Origin: Mantamonas sphyraenae
Taxonomy: Eukaryota > CRuMs > Mantamonadidae
Assembly (NCBI GenBank): GCA_026936335.1
Contig: JAPMXV010000017.1
Span: forward strand, 1 to 64,000
Reading direction: 5' to 3'
DNA length: 64,000 nucleotides
The notes beneath the pieces are model-generated. The model had not been told where the DNA came from. It ran no database searches and saw nothing but the letters and a program-made list of their open reading frames with translations. Every line of letters starts with the position of its first letter. Position 1 is the first letter of the stretch. The position numbers and the translations under genes are program-made. Below, piece after piece: positions 9,829 through 21,129 of this stretch.

Positions 9829-12540
9829 ATGTCTACAGCCACTATCAGTGCTGAGGAGTTGTTCTTGGAGGCCAGAAGCAAGCTGAACAAGCGTGAGGAG
9901 CGCCTGGAGAGGTTGCGCGACCGTGTAGAGTCGTTGTCCGCGGAACTTGGCCAAGCTCGCGAACAGCTGCGACTGAGCCCACAAGGAGAGAAGGAGGCCG
10001 TGCAGAGTTTCGTGGATGAGAAGGAGAAGGAATTGGCAAAGGCAGAGAAGGAAGTGGTGGAGGCAAAGGTGGAAGTGGCGGAGGCAAAGGCAAAGGCGGA
10101 AGCGGCGGAGGCGAAGGCGAAAGAAGAAGCGGAAATCGAAAAAGCCATGGCGGAAGTCGAAAAAGCCGAAGCAAAAGTGAAAGAAGCCCAAGCGTTGCTG
10201 CTGGATGCAAAGAGAAAGGGGGATGAGGATGCTGTTGCGGTGTACCAACTTTGGGTGGATGACGCGAGAACGGGACAGCAGAAGGCCCAGGCGCACCATG
10301 AGCGTGAGTTCCTGACACCCACAATTCTTCGCGCCGCGCCATTTCGCTGACACCCGCCCACTCCCCACAGGCTTGTGGGAAGCAGCTGCACACATTTCGC
10401 CCCACGGTAGGTTCCAACGTTTCTTTGAGCCGTCCATGACGTCGCTGACACTCTGTGCATTGACAAACACGCAGTGGAGCGGGTGGAGCTGACGTCCGTG
10501 GAGCAATTTGCCGAATTGTTGGAGATGGAACCCTGCTTCGATCCCAGCAAGAAGAACACGCCTTTGGGAGACGTCATCGACACGGAATTGGCCATGCAAA
10601 TCCCACTTCAGAATCGGCAGGATGCACTGAAAAGCTTTCGTTTGCGCGCTGACTCCCAACTTCGCAAAATGACTCAACACCGGGGTGACACGGTTCTGTA
10701 CTCAGTAACTGGCATGTCTGGTACTGGCAAGTCGCGCATGCTGATGGAGCTGACGGAGGCTCTGCGACAAGTCACACAGGAAAAGGTACCGCATCTGCAG
10801 GTGCTGCCACTGCTTTTGACGCTGAACAATCAGAACGAGCCAGTTATTGAGAGGAGATGGGGTGATTATGGTCTGGGTGTGCGCATGCTGTACGACTACG
10901 CTGTTGACCGGGGTGACAAGGCTCGTCTCCGTGAGAAACACGTGGTGCAACTTGAGCAGTCGCTGGAATCGCTGCCAACACCCGTTGACGCAGCCGAGTT
11001 GATCGTTAAGCACGCACAGAGTCAGAACGGAGGTTCCCCTGTGCTTCTGTATCTTGGGTACGACGAAGTGCAGAAGCTGGCTGATCCATACAAGCCGAAT
11101 GGCAGGGTCAGGATGCAAGAGGTGATCAACTCGGCCACTGGCATTATCAACAGCGTCAGCAGGATCAGTGGTGTGTATAACGACCAAGAACATCCGTGTC
11201 GTGCCGTGGTTGCCGTTGCGGGCACACGGGACCTGCACCTGATGGGTGCCCTTGATCGCGAGTCGACATACCGCAACTTTCCGCTGGCTGTGCCCACACT
11301 CAGTCTCAAGGAATCCCTGGATGCTGTGCTCGGGTTTGCAAACTTGAAGCACGATGAAGACCATCGACATGAAGAACATCGGGAAAAAGACCATCCAGAT
11401 GAAGTCCGTCGACGTAAAGTCCTTCGCACTCTGCTGTTGCAAACTCTGCGGCAGCTGTACGGTGTGCCGAGAGCGGTTGAGGGGATTGCAAAGCTGTTTA
11501 AGCTGGTTCATTCCCTATCGCTGGATACCATTCAATCTGATCTTCAACGCGCTGTTCAAGAAATCAGGCATGACACGTACACAGCAAACTTCCCGGCAGA
11601 TCTGGCCAAAACGCTCACGCGGATGCACCTGTTCAAGGAGACAATTCAAATTGGTGACAAGGTTGGTGGAAACACTGTGCAAGAACACATGAGTTGTGGT
11701 TTGCTGGTCCACCACGCAGGCCAGGTGATGCCGATTCCCCTCGGTCTGCAAGGGAGTAAAGCGGCTAGCAAGAGTGAACTGCTCCGGCGCATCACCGACT
11801 TCAACGAGGTTGCATTGTGGCAACACTACGAGAAGCAATCACAATACTTTCACGTGTTGCGATCTCTCGCCCTGATCGAGAGCCCACCGGACTACGCATT
11901 GCTGGACGGCGACGAGTGGCACAACGGCGCCTTGAGCTTCAACCTGGACCACATCCAGTACTCCACAAACCTGAAAGCCAGGGTGACGATGGACCTGCAG
12001 GATTATAGGGAACGCTTCCCCGCACAAACAAAGACTGTGAAGGAGGAGGTGGCAAAATTGGTCCAGGCGAATCCGGATGGCCTGCAGACAAGCATGCAGA
12101 TGATGAATGGGACCAACGCACCGTTTGCAGATGTCATAGTTGTCCATCCCGCAGTCGACGGGGTGGTGGTTGAGTGCATCCAGTGCAAGTTCAGCGAGCA
12201 TGGGATTCACGCAAGCGACAAGGTGAGCCTTACACTGATCAAAAACGAGTACGAGAAAGTGATGCAGCATCAGGAGGTTGTCCGTGAGACGTTTCAGCCG
12301 CTGGCAGGCGAGAATGGCAAGGTACACATTGTGTTTGGCTTCACGAGCGTCAAGGGCCCGAAACCCGAACTGGAAGAGCAGCTGAAGGAGTGGACGAAGG
12401 AAGGAGAGAAACAGGTGTATGTGGTGCATGGTCAGAACCACACTGAGTACTACGGTGGTCTCTTGGAATCGATGATGATGATCACCGATGACAACGACGA
12501 GTCCAAAGTGCAGGAAGGCCAAGAAACCTCGGACAAGTGA
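9829..12540 (+). CDS. Crinkler/RHS-type protein: coiled coil + P-loop NTPase + PD-(D/E)XK-like domain
   Basis: Three exons: 9829-10303, 10371-10406 and 10475-12540, with introns of 67 and 68 nt (GTGAGT...CCACAG, GTAGGT...CGCAG). The phases fit exactly and give 858 residues. Residues 1-160 are a Glu/Ala/Lys-rich coiled coil (EAKAKAEAAEAKAKEE). The NTPase has Walker A GMSGTGKS at about 250-257 and a Walker B-like LLYLGYDE near 361-368. The C-terminus has FADVIVV...ECIQCK near 722-742, the spacing of a PD-(D/E)XK nuclease core with Q in the usual acidic place. NTPase plus REase is the known architecture of Crinkler (CRN) and trypanosome RHS proteins. The N-terminal LxLFLAK header of oomycete CRNs is absent. 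It sits inside the subtelomeric family array and is followed by a truncated copy. A role in nuclei or between organisms is inference. Confidence 0.7.
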
Positions 12541-12617
12541 CAGTGTGCAGGCATCAATGCAACACACGCAGACACACATTCATGGTTGCATTCCTTCCCA
12601 ATTGCACATTGATCCGA

Positions 12618-13930
12618 AGGCATCGACGCCACACTGTACACCCTCCTGCACACCCTCATCGACCGCATCACCCCCCACATCACCACACGCCCCACCACCG
12701 TCGACGCCGTCAACACCCTCGACATCCCCGAGCTTATTCTTCCTGAGCCCACTGAGGAGGAGAAGATGGCCGTGGAGGATGGAGTGCCAGATGGCGTTGT
12801 GCGCAGTGGCTGGTCAAGTTGGCGCAAGAGCGAGCGCATGCACAGCAACAAGAAAGAGCACACGGCACTGCTGAAGCACATGCACACTCTGGCCAACGAG
12901 TATCCCCTCGACGACATCCCCGACCTCATGAACCTGCAGGCGCGTGTTGTCGTCTGCCATTTCACCCTGACCACGCTGGTCCGACAGATTCAGCTCGCTC
13001 TGGGCAACATTCCCCTCTCCCAGGGCGACATGGCCTTCTTCCTCACCCTTCTCGGCCGTCACATGGATCAAAAGGCATGCAGCCTTGCCATCAACTACGC
13101 CGCTCTGGCCATGGGTGTGACAGAGGCTGGGTTGAAGGTGTGTTGGCTGGAGGGGCCACACGACCACGGCGACCCCAACTACGCCCTACTCCACCTGCTT
13201 ATGACAGAGATGGACACTCTGGGTGCCAGGCCCCATTCCACCACCTGGAAGGAGCACAAGCAGACCCAGCTGTGGCTGCAGAAGGCACGACACCCTGCTG
13301 ACAACGACAGCGACCCACACTGGACACAATGTGGCTACGACCACCACCTCACCACCGCCATGGTGGATCAATGGCATCCTGAGTCTGTGCGCAGTGGCTG
13401 GGCAAGGCACAATACCAGAGAGGAGCGTGGCAGCTGCACGGCACGGGAGTTCCAGACGCTGCTGACACACATGAAGGCACGCGCAGCCAAGCACCCTCGC
13501 CCTCAGCACACACACGAGAATCAGGCACTGCGTGAGCTGATCAACAACGGCGACCTGAGTTCCCTTGTGCGACACATCATCCTGGCGCTGGGCAACGTTG
13601 GCGTGCCGCGACCTGGCCTTCTTTGTCCGCCTTTCTTAGGCCACACTTCACCTACAAGCAGGTTCAACTTGCGATCACCAATATCCTCACCCGCGGCGTC
13701 ACCTCCCTCTCCCTCAAGATCGCCTGGCTCGACAAACCCAAACCCAGCGACGCCACACTGCACACCCTCCTCCACACCCTCATCGACCGCATCACACCCC
13801 ACATCACCACACGCCCTACCACCAACGCACTCGTGAACGCCTACCCCATCCCCTCCTTCACCCTCCCCAAGCGCAAAGACCGTTCCTCCTCCTCCTCCTC
13901 CTCCTCCTCCTCAAACGCCAACGCCTCGAA
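12618..13930 (+). pseudogene. Truncated, frame-broken copy 3 of the subtelomeric repeat family
   Basis: Similarity to the family resumes abruptly at about 12618, in the middle of a second half-repeat (ATLH.LLHTLIDRITPH), with no N-terminus or acidic region. One full 376-residue unit follows. At about 13608 five bases (CCTGT) are missing relative to the other copies, and one base is gained near 13640. The last codons before the usual KRQRLE end are also out of frame by one base, so the normal stop is missed. The 3' end at 13930 and the following 200 bases still align with the 3' flank of copy 1. It is best read as a decaying copy whose 5' part was lost when the 9.1-12.6 kb segment arrived. Confidence 0.8.
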
Positions 13931-14226
13931 TGAACCACCCCTTCATTCCCAGTCACCCACCCCTCCCCACCCACTGCACCACCCTCTCCATCACCTCATC
14001 CGGCAGTGTCACCCATCCTTCCCACCCTCTCTCCTCCACATACTCCTCCATCCCTCCACACGCAAACATCGCCTCCCTCTCCTCCCCGTTCATCACCAAC
14101 GCCACTTCCATCGCCTCATCCACCTGTCCACCCCATCCAATCCAATGCCACGCCTTCCTCCACCCTGCCTCCCTCACCATGTCCTCCGTTTCCATCCTCG
14201 GCTTGGCACCCCACGCCCTCAACACC
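13931..14226. other. Spacer resembling the 3' flank of copy 1
   Basis: Bases 13930-14140 align with 5173-5390: both have a TCACCTCATCCGG-type block, then AACATCGCCTCC, CATTCATCACCAAC-like and CCACCCATCC-like blocks. This marks the same family 3' flank and intergenic unit and shows that duplication included flanking DNA. Similarity fades before the stop codon of the LRR gene. No gene is seen here. Confidence 0.6.
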
Positions 14227-15675
14227 TCACACCACCCTCTCATCCCTTCCCTTCACAGCTCTCTCCAGCGCCGTCTCCTTCCCTTCATCCCCTGCAAACG
14301 TGTCCACAGGCACACCCCACTCCCTCAACTCTCTCATCTTCTCCACATCTCCACACTCCACAAACTCCTCGTGCTGCTTCATGTTTCTCTCCAACAGTGA
14401 CTGTAACGCGTCATCGCGAACGCCGTGGATTTTCCAGCAAGAGTGATTGCCATTCATCGCCTGAGCAAGTGCTGCGGCACCTTCGTCCCCGATGCGGTCG
14501 TACTCGAGGTTCAATGTCTGCAAGCTGCTGTTCTCACTCAGCGCCTGCGCCACTGCTGTTGCTCCTTCCGCTCCGATCATGTTCTTGCTGAGGCCTAATG
14601 AGTGCAAGCTGGTGTTCACACTCAATGCCTGCGCCAGTGATGCTGCACCTTCGTCGCCGATGCTGTTCCAGCCGAGGTCCAGTGTCTGCACGCTGCTGTT
14701 TTCACTCAGTACCCGCCCCAACGCTGTTGCTCCTTCTGCCCCGATGCTGGTTCCCACCAGATCCAGTTTCTGCAAGCTGCACTTCACACTCAGTGCCTGC
14801 GCCAGTGCTGTTGCTCCTTCGTCCCCGAATTTGTTGCTGCTGAGGTGCAGTGTCTGCAAGCTCCTGTTCTCACATAGTGCCTGCGCCAGTGCTGTTGCTC
14901 CTTCTGCCCCGATAATGTTGTCTCTGAGGTCCAGTTGCCGCAAGCTGCTGTTCTCACTCAATCCCTGCGTCAGTGTTGCTGCACCTTCTGCCCCGATGCT
15001 GTTGCTGTTGAGGCGCAGTGTCTGCAAGCTGCTGTTCTTCCTCAGTGCCAGCCCAAGTGCTGCTGCTCCTTCTGCCCCGATGCTGTTGAGGCTGAGAATC
15101 AGTGTCTGCAAGCTGAAGTTTTCACACAGCCCCTGCCCCAGTGCTGCTGCACCATCGTCTCCGATGCCGTTTCCCCAAAGATCCAGTGTCTGCAAGCTGC
15201 TGTTTGCACTCAGTGCCTGCCCCAGTGCTGTTGCTCCTTCGTCCCCGAACTTTGTTGTAGCGGAGGTCCAGTGTCTGCAGTCTGCTGTTCTTCCTCAATG
15301 CCAGCCCAAGTGCTGCTCCTCCATTTGCACCGATTCTGTTGCTCCTGAGGTTCAGACTCTGCAAGCGACCCCTGCTGTCCTCACTCAGTGCCCGCGCAAG
15401 TGCCTGTGCTTCTTTTTCTCCCAGACCAACGGAAGCAAGGTCCAATTCCTGTGTACAACGTGTCAACACACGTTCCACTCTTCCTACACACCATCACACC
15501 CACCCTACACGCATCCCTCCTTCCCTTCCCCTTGTGCGACGCACGTCACGCTCAGCAACTCCCTCCCGATATCTTTCCGCAACCTCACCGTTCCCTGAGC
15601 TTCCAAAGCTTCAACAATCCGCCCATGGTCTCGGCTCTGCAACAATTCCAGCCATTCACGTTGTCCCAAGCCCAT
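14227..15675 (-). CDS. Leucine-rich repeat protein, ribonuclease-inhibitor type (one frame break)
   Basis: Two exons on the minus strand: 15675-15589 (MGLGQREWLELLQ) and 15448-14227, with a 140-nt intron (GTGAGG...ACACAG), phase 0. About eleven 28-residue repeats follow, of the form LQTLDL..N.IG.EGA.AL.QAL, the ribonuclease-inhibitor/NLRC type, and then a 70-residue charged C-terminus. One extra base near 15254 (GGGG run on the coding strand) puts the first two repeats out of frame with the rest. Ignoring it gives a continuous 435-residue protein. LRR arrays of this type usually bind proteins; no NTPase or kinase domain is attached. It is either a recent pseudogene or carries an assembly indel. 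It is the first gene inside the subtelomeric family. Confidence 0.7.
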
Positions 15676-15966
15676 ATTTCCTGCGATACTCGCGTCAGCG
15701 CCCTCCCGATCCCTCCCTTTCTCTTTGACTCCCTACACACGTGCACACGTCCCCGATAACCCCCCCCCCCCCCTCCCCACTCCCCCCTCTCCCCCTTCCC
15801 TACCCTATGAGCCCTCTGAACTGATCGTGCGCTCAACACACGTTGGACGCCCCCCCGCACGCACTTTCTCTGCTCACACCCCGCACCACCCACCTCCGAG
15901 TTCCATCCCCTCCTCCAACAACCCCACCATGACATCATTTCGTCCATTCCCTCCTTCATTTCATCC
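15676..15966. other. Intergenic, C-rich, nothing recognised
   Basis: This 291-bp gap lies upstream of the LRR gene and downstream of the TMEM43 gene (both on the minus strand). It contains a run of thirteen C at about 15761-15773 and other CT-rich stretches, and no open frame that looks like protein. Confidence 0.5.
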
Positions 15967-17211
15967 TCACTTCTTGGCGCCCCCACGGTAAAACAACGGC
16001 ACCATGCTGATTGCAATCGCCGCAATCGCCAACGTCGGCCGGTACCGCACCCACGCCAATGCAATCACAATCACGCTCAGCGACAGTGAAATCACAAAGT
16101 TGACAATGCTCACACCCACCGACGCCACGGTGCTCAGGATCGGCACCCAGTCCACAAGCGTGTGCACAATCTGCGTGATCATGCTCAGGCCCAGCCACAT
16201 CAACAGCCATCCCAGGAAGCGGAACAGCCACGTCTGCATGCTGTTTGCGCTCAACGCGTTCTCAAACAGCTTCTCTGCGCTGTGCTTGCCCGTCTGGATC
16301 ATGCTCACCTCCTTGCCGCTCTGCTTGTCTGTCGCACGCGTCAGCTTGTCCGGCACCTGCAGACCAGCCACCAGGCTCACCACAGTCACCTCGTTGCCAT
16401 TCGTCACATAGCCTTGCTCGTCTGCCTCTGCCTGGTCTCCCGAGCTGCCCACCAAAAAGAACCGCACCCGCACATCGCCCACACGTGGACGAGACTCGTG
16501 CTTCGATGTGCTCACTCCCATCCGGTCGCTGTCCAGATGCAGCCCGTTCTTGGCCATCACCTTGGCGTACTTGTCGCTGAACCGCAGCTGCACCTTGTCG
16601 TCCACCTGCCGCCACAGCCGCGAGTCCACCTCGTACTCACCCACGCTCGCTCCTTCCGCCTCAAACTCCTTGTCTGCGTACGGTGCACTGCTCGGGTTTT
16701 CGTGGTCCCGCGGTTCCCGGAAGCGGCTCGAGTCTTCCACACCCGAGTGCCAACCTTTCGAGTAGCTGTACGTCTTTTCCACCCGCGTGTTCTCTCCCTC
16801 GTTGATTCTCGTCTCGCTCACCTTTTCCTTCCACTGGTACATTTCCACACGTCGCAGCAGCCGCAGCCCCGACGCACGTACATGGAACGTCCGATCGTGC
16901 AGCACCCCGCTCGACCTGATCGCCCCCGTCACATGCACCAGGTCTCCAGCACGCAGGTTCAAGGCTGCGTTGTCTGCCACACGTGGCTGGATCCCCACTG
17001 TGTTTGCACTTGCGTGCAGAAGCGCTGCTTCCGTAGCCACCGCGTTGCCCTCGTTGAACCACAGCGCCGGAAACGCCGCGCTGAAAAGCAGAAGGCCAAA
17101 CACCATCCCGCACAGGCTATCTCCCACTCGCTCCAAGTATCCTGGGTTTCGCACATACGACACGTCTGTCACAGAGTCTCGTGCGCCTCCGAATCGTCGT
17201 CGTGTTGCCAT
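15967..17211 (-). CDS. TMEM43 (LUMA) family membrane protein
   Basis: Single-exon gene of 414 residues (animal TMEM43 is about 400). ATG at 17211 is chosen because the in-frame codons upstream lack a Met. One N-terminal membrane span ([20 protein letters not shown]) is followed by a long soluble region and a cluster of spans at the C-terminus ([16 protein letters not shown] onward). Family marks are FNEGNAV after span 1, [25 protein letters not shown], the GEYEV block and the AWVRYRP turn in the last span pair. TMEM43 proteins sit in the ER and inner nuclear membrane and are linked to membrane organisation. It is divergent from fumarase across 99 bp. Confidence 0.88.
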   Translation of the reverse strand: MATRRRFGGARDSVTDVSYVRNPGYLERVGDSLCGMVFGLLLFSAAFPALWFNEGNAVATEAALLHASANTVGIQPRVADNAALNLRAGDLVHVTGAIRSSGVLHDRTFHVRASGLRLLRRVEMYQWKEKVSETRINEGENTRVEKTYSYSKGWHSGVEDSSRFREPRDHENPSSAPYADKEFEAEGASVGEYEVDSRLWRQVDDKVQLRFSDKYAKVMAKNGLHLDSDRMGVSTSKHESRPRVGDVRVRFFLVGSSGDQAEADEQGYVTNGNEVTVVSLVAGLQVPDKLTRATDKQSGKEVSMIQTGKHSAEKLFENALSANSMQTWLFRFLGWLLMWLGLSMITQIVHTLVDWVPILSTVASVGVSIVNFVISLSLSVIVIALAWVRYRPTLAIAAIAISMVPLFYRGGAKK

Positions 17212-17310
17212 CTTTTGCACTGGTCGCAACCCCCCTTTTTTTCGTGTTGTTTGCGTCAGCGCGTGTCATCCACTTCCGCCCCACCCTTCCCATCGCAATC
17301 CACACCCGCC
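17212..17310. promoter_or_regulatory. 99-bp divergent promoter region, TMEM43 / fumarase
   Basis: Both start codons face outward across 99 bp, so the two promoters must overlap. It is T-rich (CCCCTTTTTTTCG) near the TMEM43 side and CA/C-rich before the fumarase ATG. No TATA-like box was seen. Confidence 0.45.
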
Positions 17311-18723
17311 ATGTCCACACGCGTTGAAAAAGACTCCATGGGAGAGATCCAAGTGCCCAGTGACAAGATGTATGGCGCACAGACCCAACGAAGTCTCGAG
17401 AACTTCCGAATCGCACGCGAGTACGACGTCATGCCCATTGACGTCGTCCATGCTCTTGCCACCCTCAAACTGGCCGCTGCACGTGTCAACATGCTCAACG
17501 GCCAGCTGGACAAGTCCATCGGCGACGCCATCGTCACGGCTGCCCAAGAGGTCATTGACGGCGATTTTGACGACCACTTTCCGCTTGTCGTCTGGCAAAC
17601 CGGCAGTGGCACCCAAAGCAACATGAATGTCAACGAAGTGATTGCCAACCGTGCCTCTGTGCTTCTCGGTGGCCAGCCCGGCACCAAAGACCCCGTCCAC
17701 CCCAACGACCACGTCAACCGCGGCCAGTCGTCCAACGACAGCTTCCCCACGGCCATGCACATTGCCACCGCCTGTTCCACCACAACACGTCTCCTTCCTG
17801 CACTCGTCCAGCTCACCAGCACCCTCAGTGCAAAGGCCAGCGCCTTTGACGGAATCGTAAAGATTGGCCGCACCCACCTCCAGGACGCCACGCCCATCAC
17901 CCTCGGCCAAGAGTTTAGTGGCTACGTGGCCCAACTGGAACAATGCCAGTCTCGCATTGAAACTGCTCTCGACGAGCTGTATGCCCTTGCCCAGGGAGGC
18001 ACCGCCGTCGGCACAGGCCTCAACAGCTTTGAAGGCTTCGACACGGCTGTGGCTGAAGAGATCAGTCTCCACACGGGCCTTCCCTTCCGTACAGCCGACA
18101 ACAAGTTTGCTGCCCTCGCTGCCCACGACGCCATGGTCAACTTTTCCGGCGCCCTCAACACGCTTGCCGTCGCCCTCATGAAGGTGGCCAACGACATCCG
18201 CATGCTGGCCAGTGGTCCCCGCTGTGGGTTGGGTGAGATCAGTCTCCCGGAGAACGAGCCAGGCAGCAGCATCATGCCGGGCAAGGTCAACCCGACCCAA
18301 TGCGAAGCCGTCACCATGGTCTGCGCCCAGGTCATGGGCAACCACACCGCCGTCACTGTAGCTGGATCCACGGGCCACTTTGAGCTCAATGTCTTCAAGC
18401 CTGTCATTGTGCGCAATGTCCTCCACTCCATCGCCCTCCTCGGCGACGTCATGCTCAGCTTCGACACAAACTGCGCCTCGGGAATCACAGCCAATGAGGA
18501 TCGCATCGACAGCCTGCTCCACCAGTCGCTCATGCTCGTCACAGCCCTCAACCCACACATTGGCTACGACCGAGCTGCAGAGACTGCCAAGAAGGCCTTT
18601 AAGGAAAACACCAGCCTCAAGGAGGCTGCCCATGCACTGGGTTATGTCGACCAAGACGACTACGACAACCTGGTCAACCCACAGGCCATGACAAAGCCCT
18701 TCAAGCTGAACGACGACGAGTAA
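17311..18723 (+). CDS. Fumarate hydratase, class II
   Basis: This is a 470-residue class II (FumC-type) fumarase, which interconverts fumarate and L-malate in the TCA cycle. It is intronless and complete. Signatures: [13 protein letters not shown] (substrate loop), [29 protein letters not shown] and the superfamily signature [11 protein letters not shown] near residues 325-335. It starts [16 protein letters not shown] with no clear mitochondrial presequence, so the encoded form looks cytosolic unless an unseen upstream exon exists. [11 protein letters not shown] rules out a cobalamin or iron-sulfur class I enzyme. The next gene on the same strand begins 43 bp after its stop. Confidence 0.95.
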   Translation: MSTRVEKDSMGEIQVPSDKMYGAQTQRSLENFRIAREYDVMPIDVVHALATLKLAAARVNMLNGQLDKSIGDAIVTAAQEVIDGDFDDHFPLVVWQTGSGTQSNMNVNEVIANRASVLLGGQPGTKDPVHPNDHVNRGQSSNDSFPTAMHIATACSTTTRLLPALVQLTSTLSAKASAFDGIVKIGRTHLQDATPITLGQEFSGYVAQLEQCQSRIETALDELYALAQGGTAVGTGLNSFEGFDTAVAEEISLHTGLPFRTADNKFAALAAHDAMVNFSGALNTLAVALMKVANDIRMLASGPRCGLGEISLPENEPGSSIMPGKVNPTQCEAVTMVCAQVMGNHTAVTVAGSTGHFELNVFKPVIVRNVLHSIALLGDVMLSFDTNCASGITANEDRIDSLLHQSLMLVTALNPHIGYDRAAETAKKAFKENTSLKEAAHALGYVDQDDYDNLVNPQAMTKPFKLNDDE

Positions 18724-18765
18724 ACCAACCAATCACCCCCTCCCCCCTTCCTCCCCTTACCGACC

Positions 18766-19565
18766 ATGTACGCAAAGTCAGGATGGGTTGGCAAGATGCC
18801 CGTGGTGGACGACAACTCTGCCCGCACAGATTGGACAAAGAACCCGGACAAGCAACACACCGGCGCCGGGATTCAGATCGCAGGCAAATCCACAGCCGCA
18901 AACGCACGCATCAACAGGAAACGCGCCGCACGCAAGAACAAGAATGTGGTGGTCATGTACAACGACAGGGAGCGCACAGAATACCTCACAGGCTTCAGGA
19001 AGCGCAAGGACGAACGACGTCGCGTGGCCCAGGAGCAACTCCAGGAAAAGGCGCGTCTGGAGCGCAACCGCGACCGCCGCGAACGTCGCGAGGCCAAACG
19101 AGAGGGTGTGCCTGAGGAGTTGGTGGAGCAGTTTGAAGAGTTGAACCGCAAGGAGGAGGAGAAGGACAAGGAACGGGTGGCGCATGTTGCCAAGTTTGCC
19201 CAGGCCGAGCTCACCACCACCGTCACCACCATTGGTCTGCAAGACGACGACACCCTCGATGACCTTGTCCAGCACGACCACTCCAATCTGCTCCCGCGGC
19301 CCATTCCCGCCGAATACACCCACGCTGACGACTCGGAAACCCAAAATTCCGGACCGGCCAAACGCAAGGCTCCCGCCGCCAAGGATGCTCGCACAAAACG
19401 CCTGCAGCCTCCTCCCACGAGTACGTGCCAGGCTTTGGCGACGAGCCAGAGAGCGACAAGCAGGCATCCCAGCCCAACAAGAGGAGGCGGCGTGGCAAAC
19501 GCGGTTCCAAGAAGAGCAAGAAGAACGGCCCACGCCAGGGTCTTGGCAAAGGAGTGCTCATTTGA
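18766..19565 (+). CDS. NOL12 / RRP17-like ribosome biogenesis protein (one frame break)
   Basis: The N-terminus (residues about 45-135) has the Nop25/NOL12 pattern: VVVMYNDRERTEYLTGFRKR followed by a long basic helix rich in RRERREAKRE. In yeast and animals this family (Rrp17/NOL12) acts in nucleolar pre-rRNA 5' processing. The frame from ATG 18766 reads well to about 19395. The basic C-terminus (SHEYVPGFGDEPESDK then KRRRRGKRGSKKSKK, stop at 19563-19565) is in another frame. Adding one A to the AAAA run near 19397 restores a 266-residue protein. Without it the protein would end in low-complexity sequence. An assembly indel is the simplest explanation. Confidence 0.72.
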
Positions 19566-19609
19566 CACACACAAATACATTACCTGGTCACCCTTAGGGT
19601 CACCCTCCA

Positions 19610-21046
19610 CTATTGTTCCATGTACCCTCCACGTCTCCTCCCTCTCCCTCCACGCTTCTTCCTCTTCTGCGGCTCCCGAAACAACATGTCCCCCATATCC
19701 ACCACACCCCCGCTTCCAATCAGCGGCAGATGCCCCTCTGCCATTGTCTTGGGTTTCCTCATCACCGCAGCCTGCTTCCTTGTGCTTCCCATCACCTGTT
19801 CACCCTCCTCCTCCTCCTTCTTCGCCTCCTCCTCCCTCTCCTCCCCATACTTCCCACGTCCCACATGCCTGATCCCCTCTGCTTCCTTCCCCGCTCTCCC
19901 CATCCCCTGTCTGCTCCCTTTGTACACGTGTCCTTGTTGCCGAGCATACGCCGCCAACCCGCCCCCATACCTGCTCGTCGTCGTCTTGCTTGTCCGCACC
20001 TCCACTGCCACACTCCACGGATCCTCTGTGGCCACATTGGGTGTCTCCAGTGTGCTCACCTTTACATCTGACCGTGCACGCCCGGCCTCCGCCAGTCTCC
20101 TCCGCAACCCGTCAATCTGGCCTCGCAACGCCTCAATGGTCGCATCCTTCCCATCCACCTCCTCCTGCATCTTGTCCAGCTGCCCTTTCAGCTGTGCACG
20201 CTGCTCATGGGCTGCCTGTTCCCTCTCACGCGTGTGTTTCAGCAGTGCCTCGTGTTCCTTGTTCTTCAGCGCCACCTGCACCTTGAGCAGCTCATTCAGT
20301 TTTTCCAGCTTCTGTGGCCTTGAACTCATCTCTTCCAACGCCTTTTCCTGTGCCTTCAGCTTGTGTTCCACCTGTTCCTTCTCCTCCTGCACCGCCTCCA
20401 CCTGCTTCCGCAACGCCACAATCTCGCTCTGCAGCCGCCTCTGAGCCACCTTGTATCCCTCCTGCCTCTCCTTCAGGTGTTCCCTCAGTTCTTCAATGGT
20501 CCCCTGCAGCTTTGCATGTGCATCCACCCGCTTGTCTCCCTCTTGCCGATCGAAAATGGCCTGCATCTTCACCTGTGCTCTGCTCTTTTCCACATCGTAC
20601 TCCAGCTGCGCTATGCACTGCTTCAGCTACGCATTCACCCACACACCATCCCATGCATCCAATACCGTGTCAGTCTCCTCTCTCACTCTGCATCATACGC
20701 CAAGCGCACCCCTTCCCTTTCGTCCCAACCGTTACCCATCACCACCCACCTTTTCCCGTTCAATCGCCCACTGTGCACGTGCTTCGCTCATTTGCTGCCT
20801 CGTATGCTCCAATTCCCTCTCGTGTAACCTCCTCTCTGCCTCCACGGCCTCCATGCGTCCACTGTGCGCCTCAAACGACAAGTTGGCAACTTTTGTCTCC
20901 AACGCCTGAATCTCCTTCCCGGCCTGCGCGTATGCATTGCTCAACGACCGGTTCTGTGCCCTCAGGCTCTCCACCACGCTTTCCAGCTGCCCAATCCTCT
21001 CTCTCTCCTTGACATGAAACTCATAGCACTCTGGTTTCTCCGCCAT
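19610..21046 (-). CDS. Coiled-coil protein, unrecognised
   Basis: Two exons, 21046-20750 and 20626-19610, joined in phase 0 across a 123-nt intron (GTGGGT...GCGTAG). The product has 437 residues. Residues 1 to about 300 are almost continuous heptad coiled coil (LESVVESLRAQNRSL; LRKQVEAVQEEKEQVEHKL), followed by a Gly/Arg/Glu-rich tail ending KKRGGRGRRRGG. Such proteins are often cytoskeletal or centrosomal, but no specific domain is visible and I cannot name it. It starts with MAEKPECYEFHVKER; a hydrophobic in-frame extension upstream was not taken because it has no Met in a good context. The tail faces the NOL12-like gene across 44 bp. Confidence 0.75.
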
Positions 21047-21129
21047 CCCACCAGCAAAGACGAAGCCTTTCCTCACCCGGCGCACACACACACACACAAT
21101 GTACAAAAATGCCAACACCTCACCTCACC

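Noticed and set aside
14492..15598. Plus-strand 368-codon frame with repeated Cys/Ser/Ala units
   Set aside because: Antisense of the LRR gene; the periodicity is the mirror of the 28-residue leucine-rich repeats.
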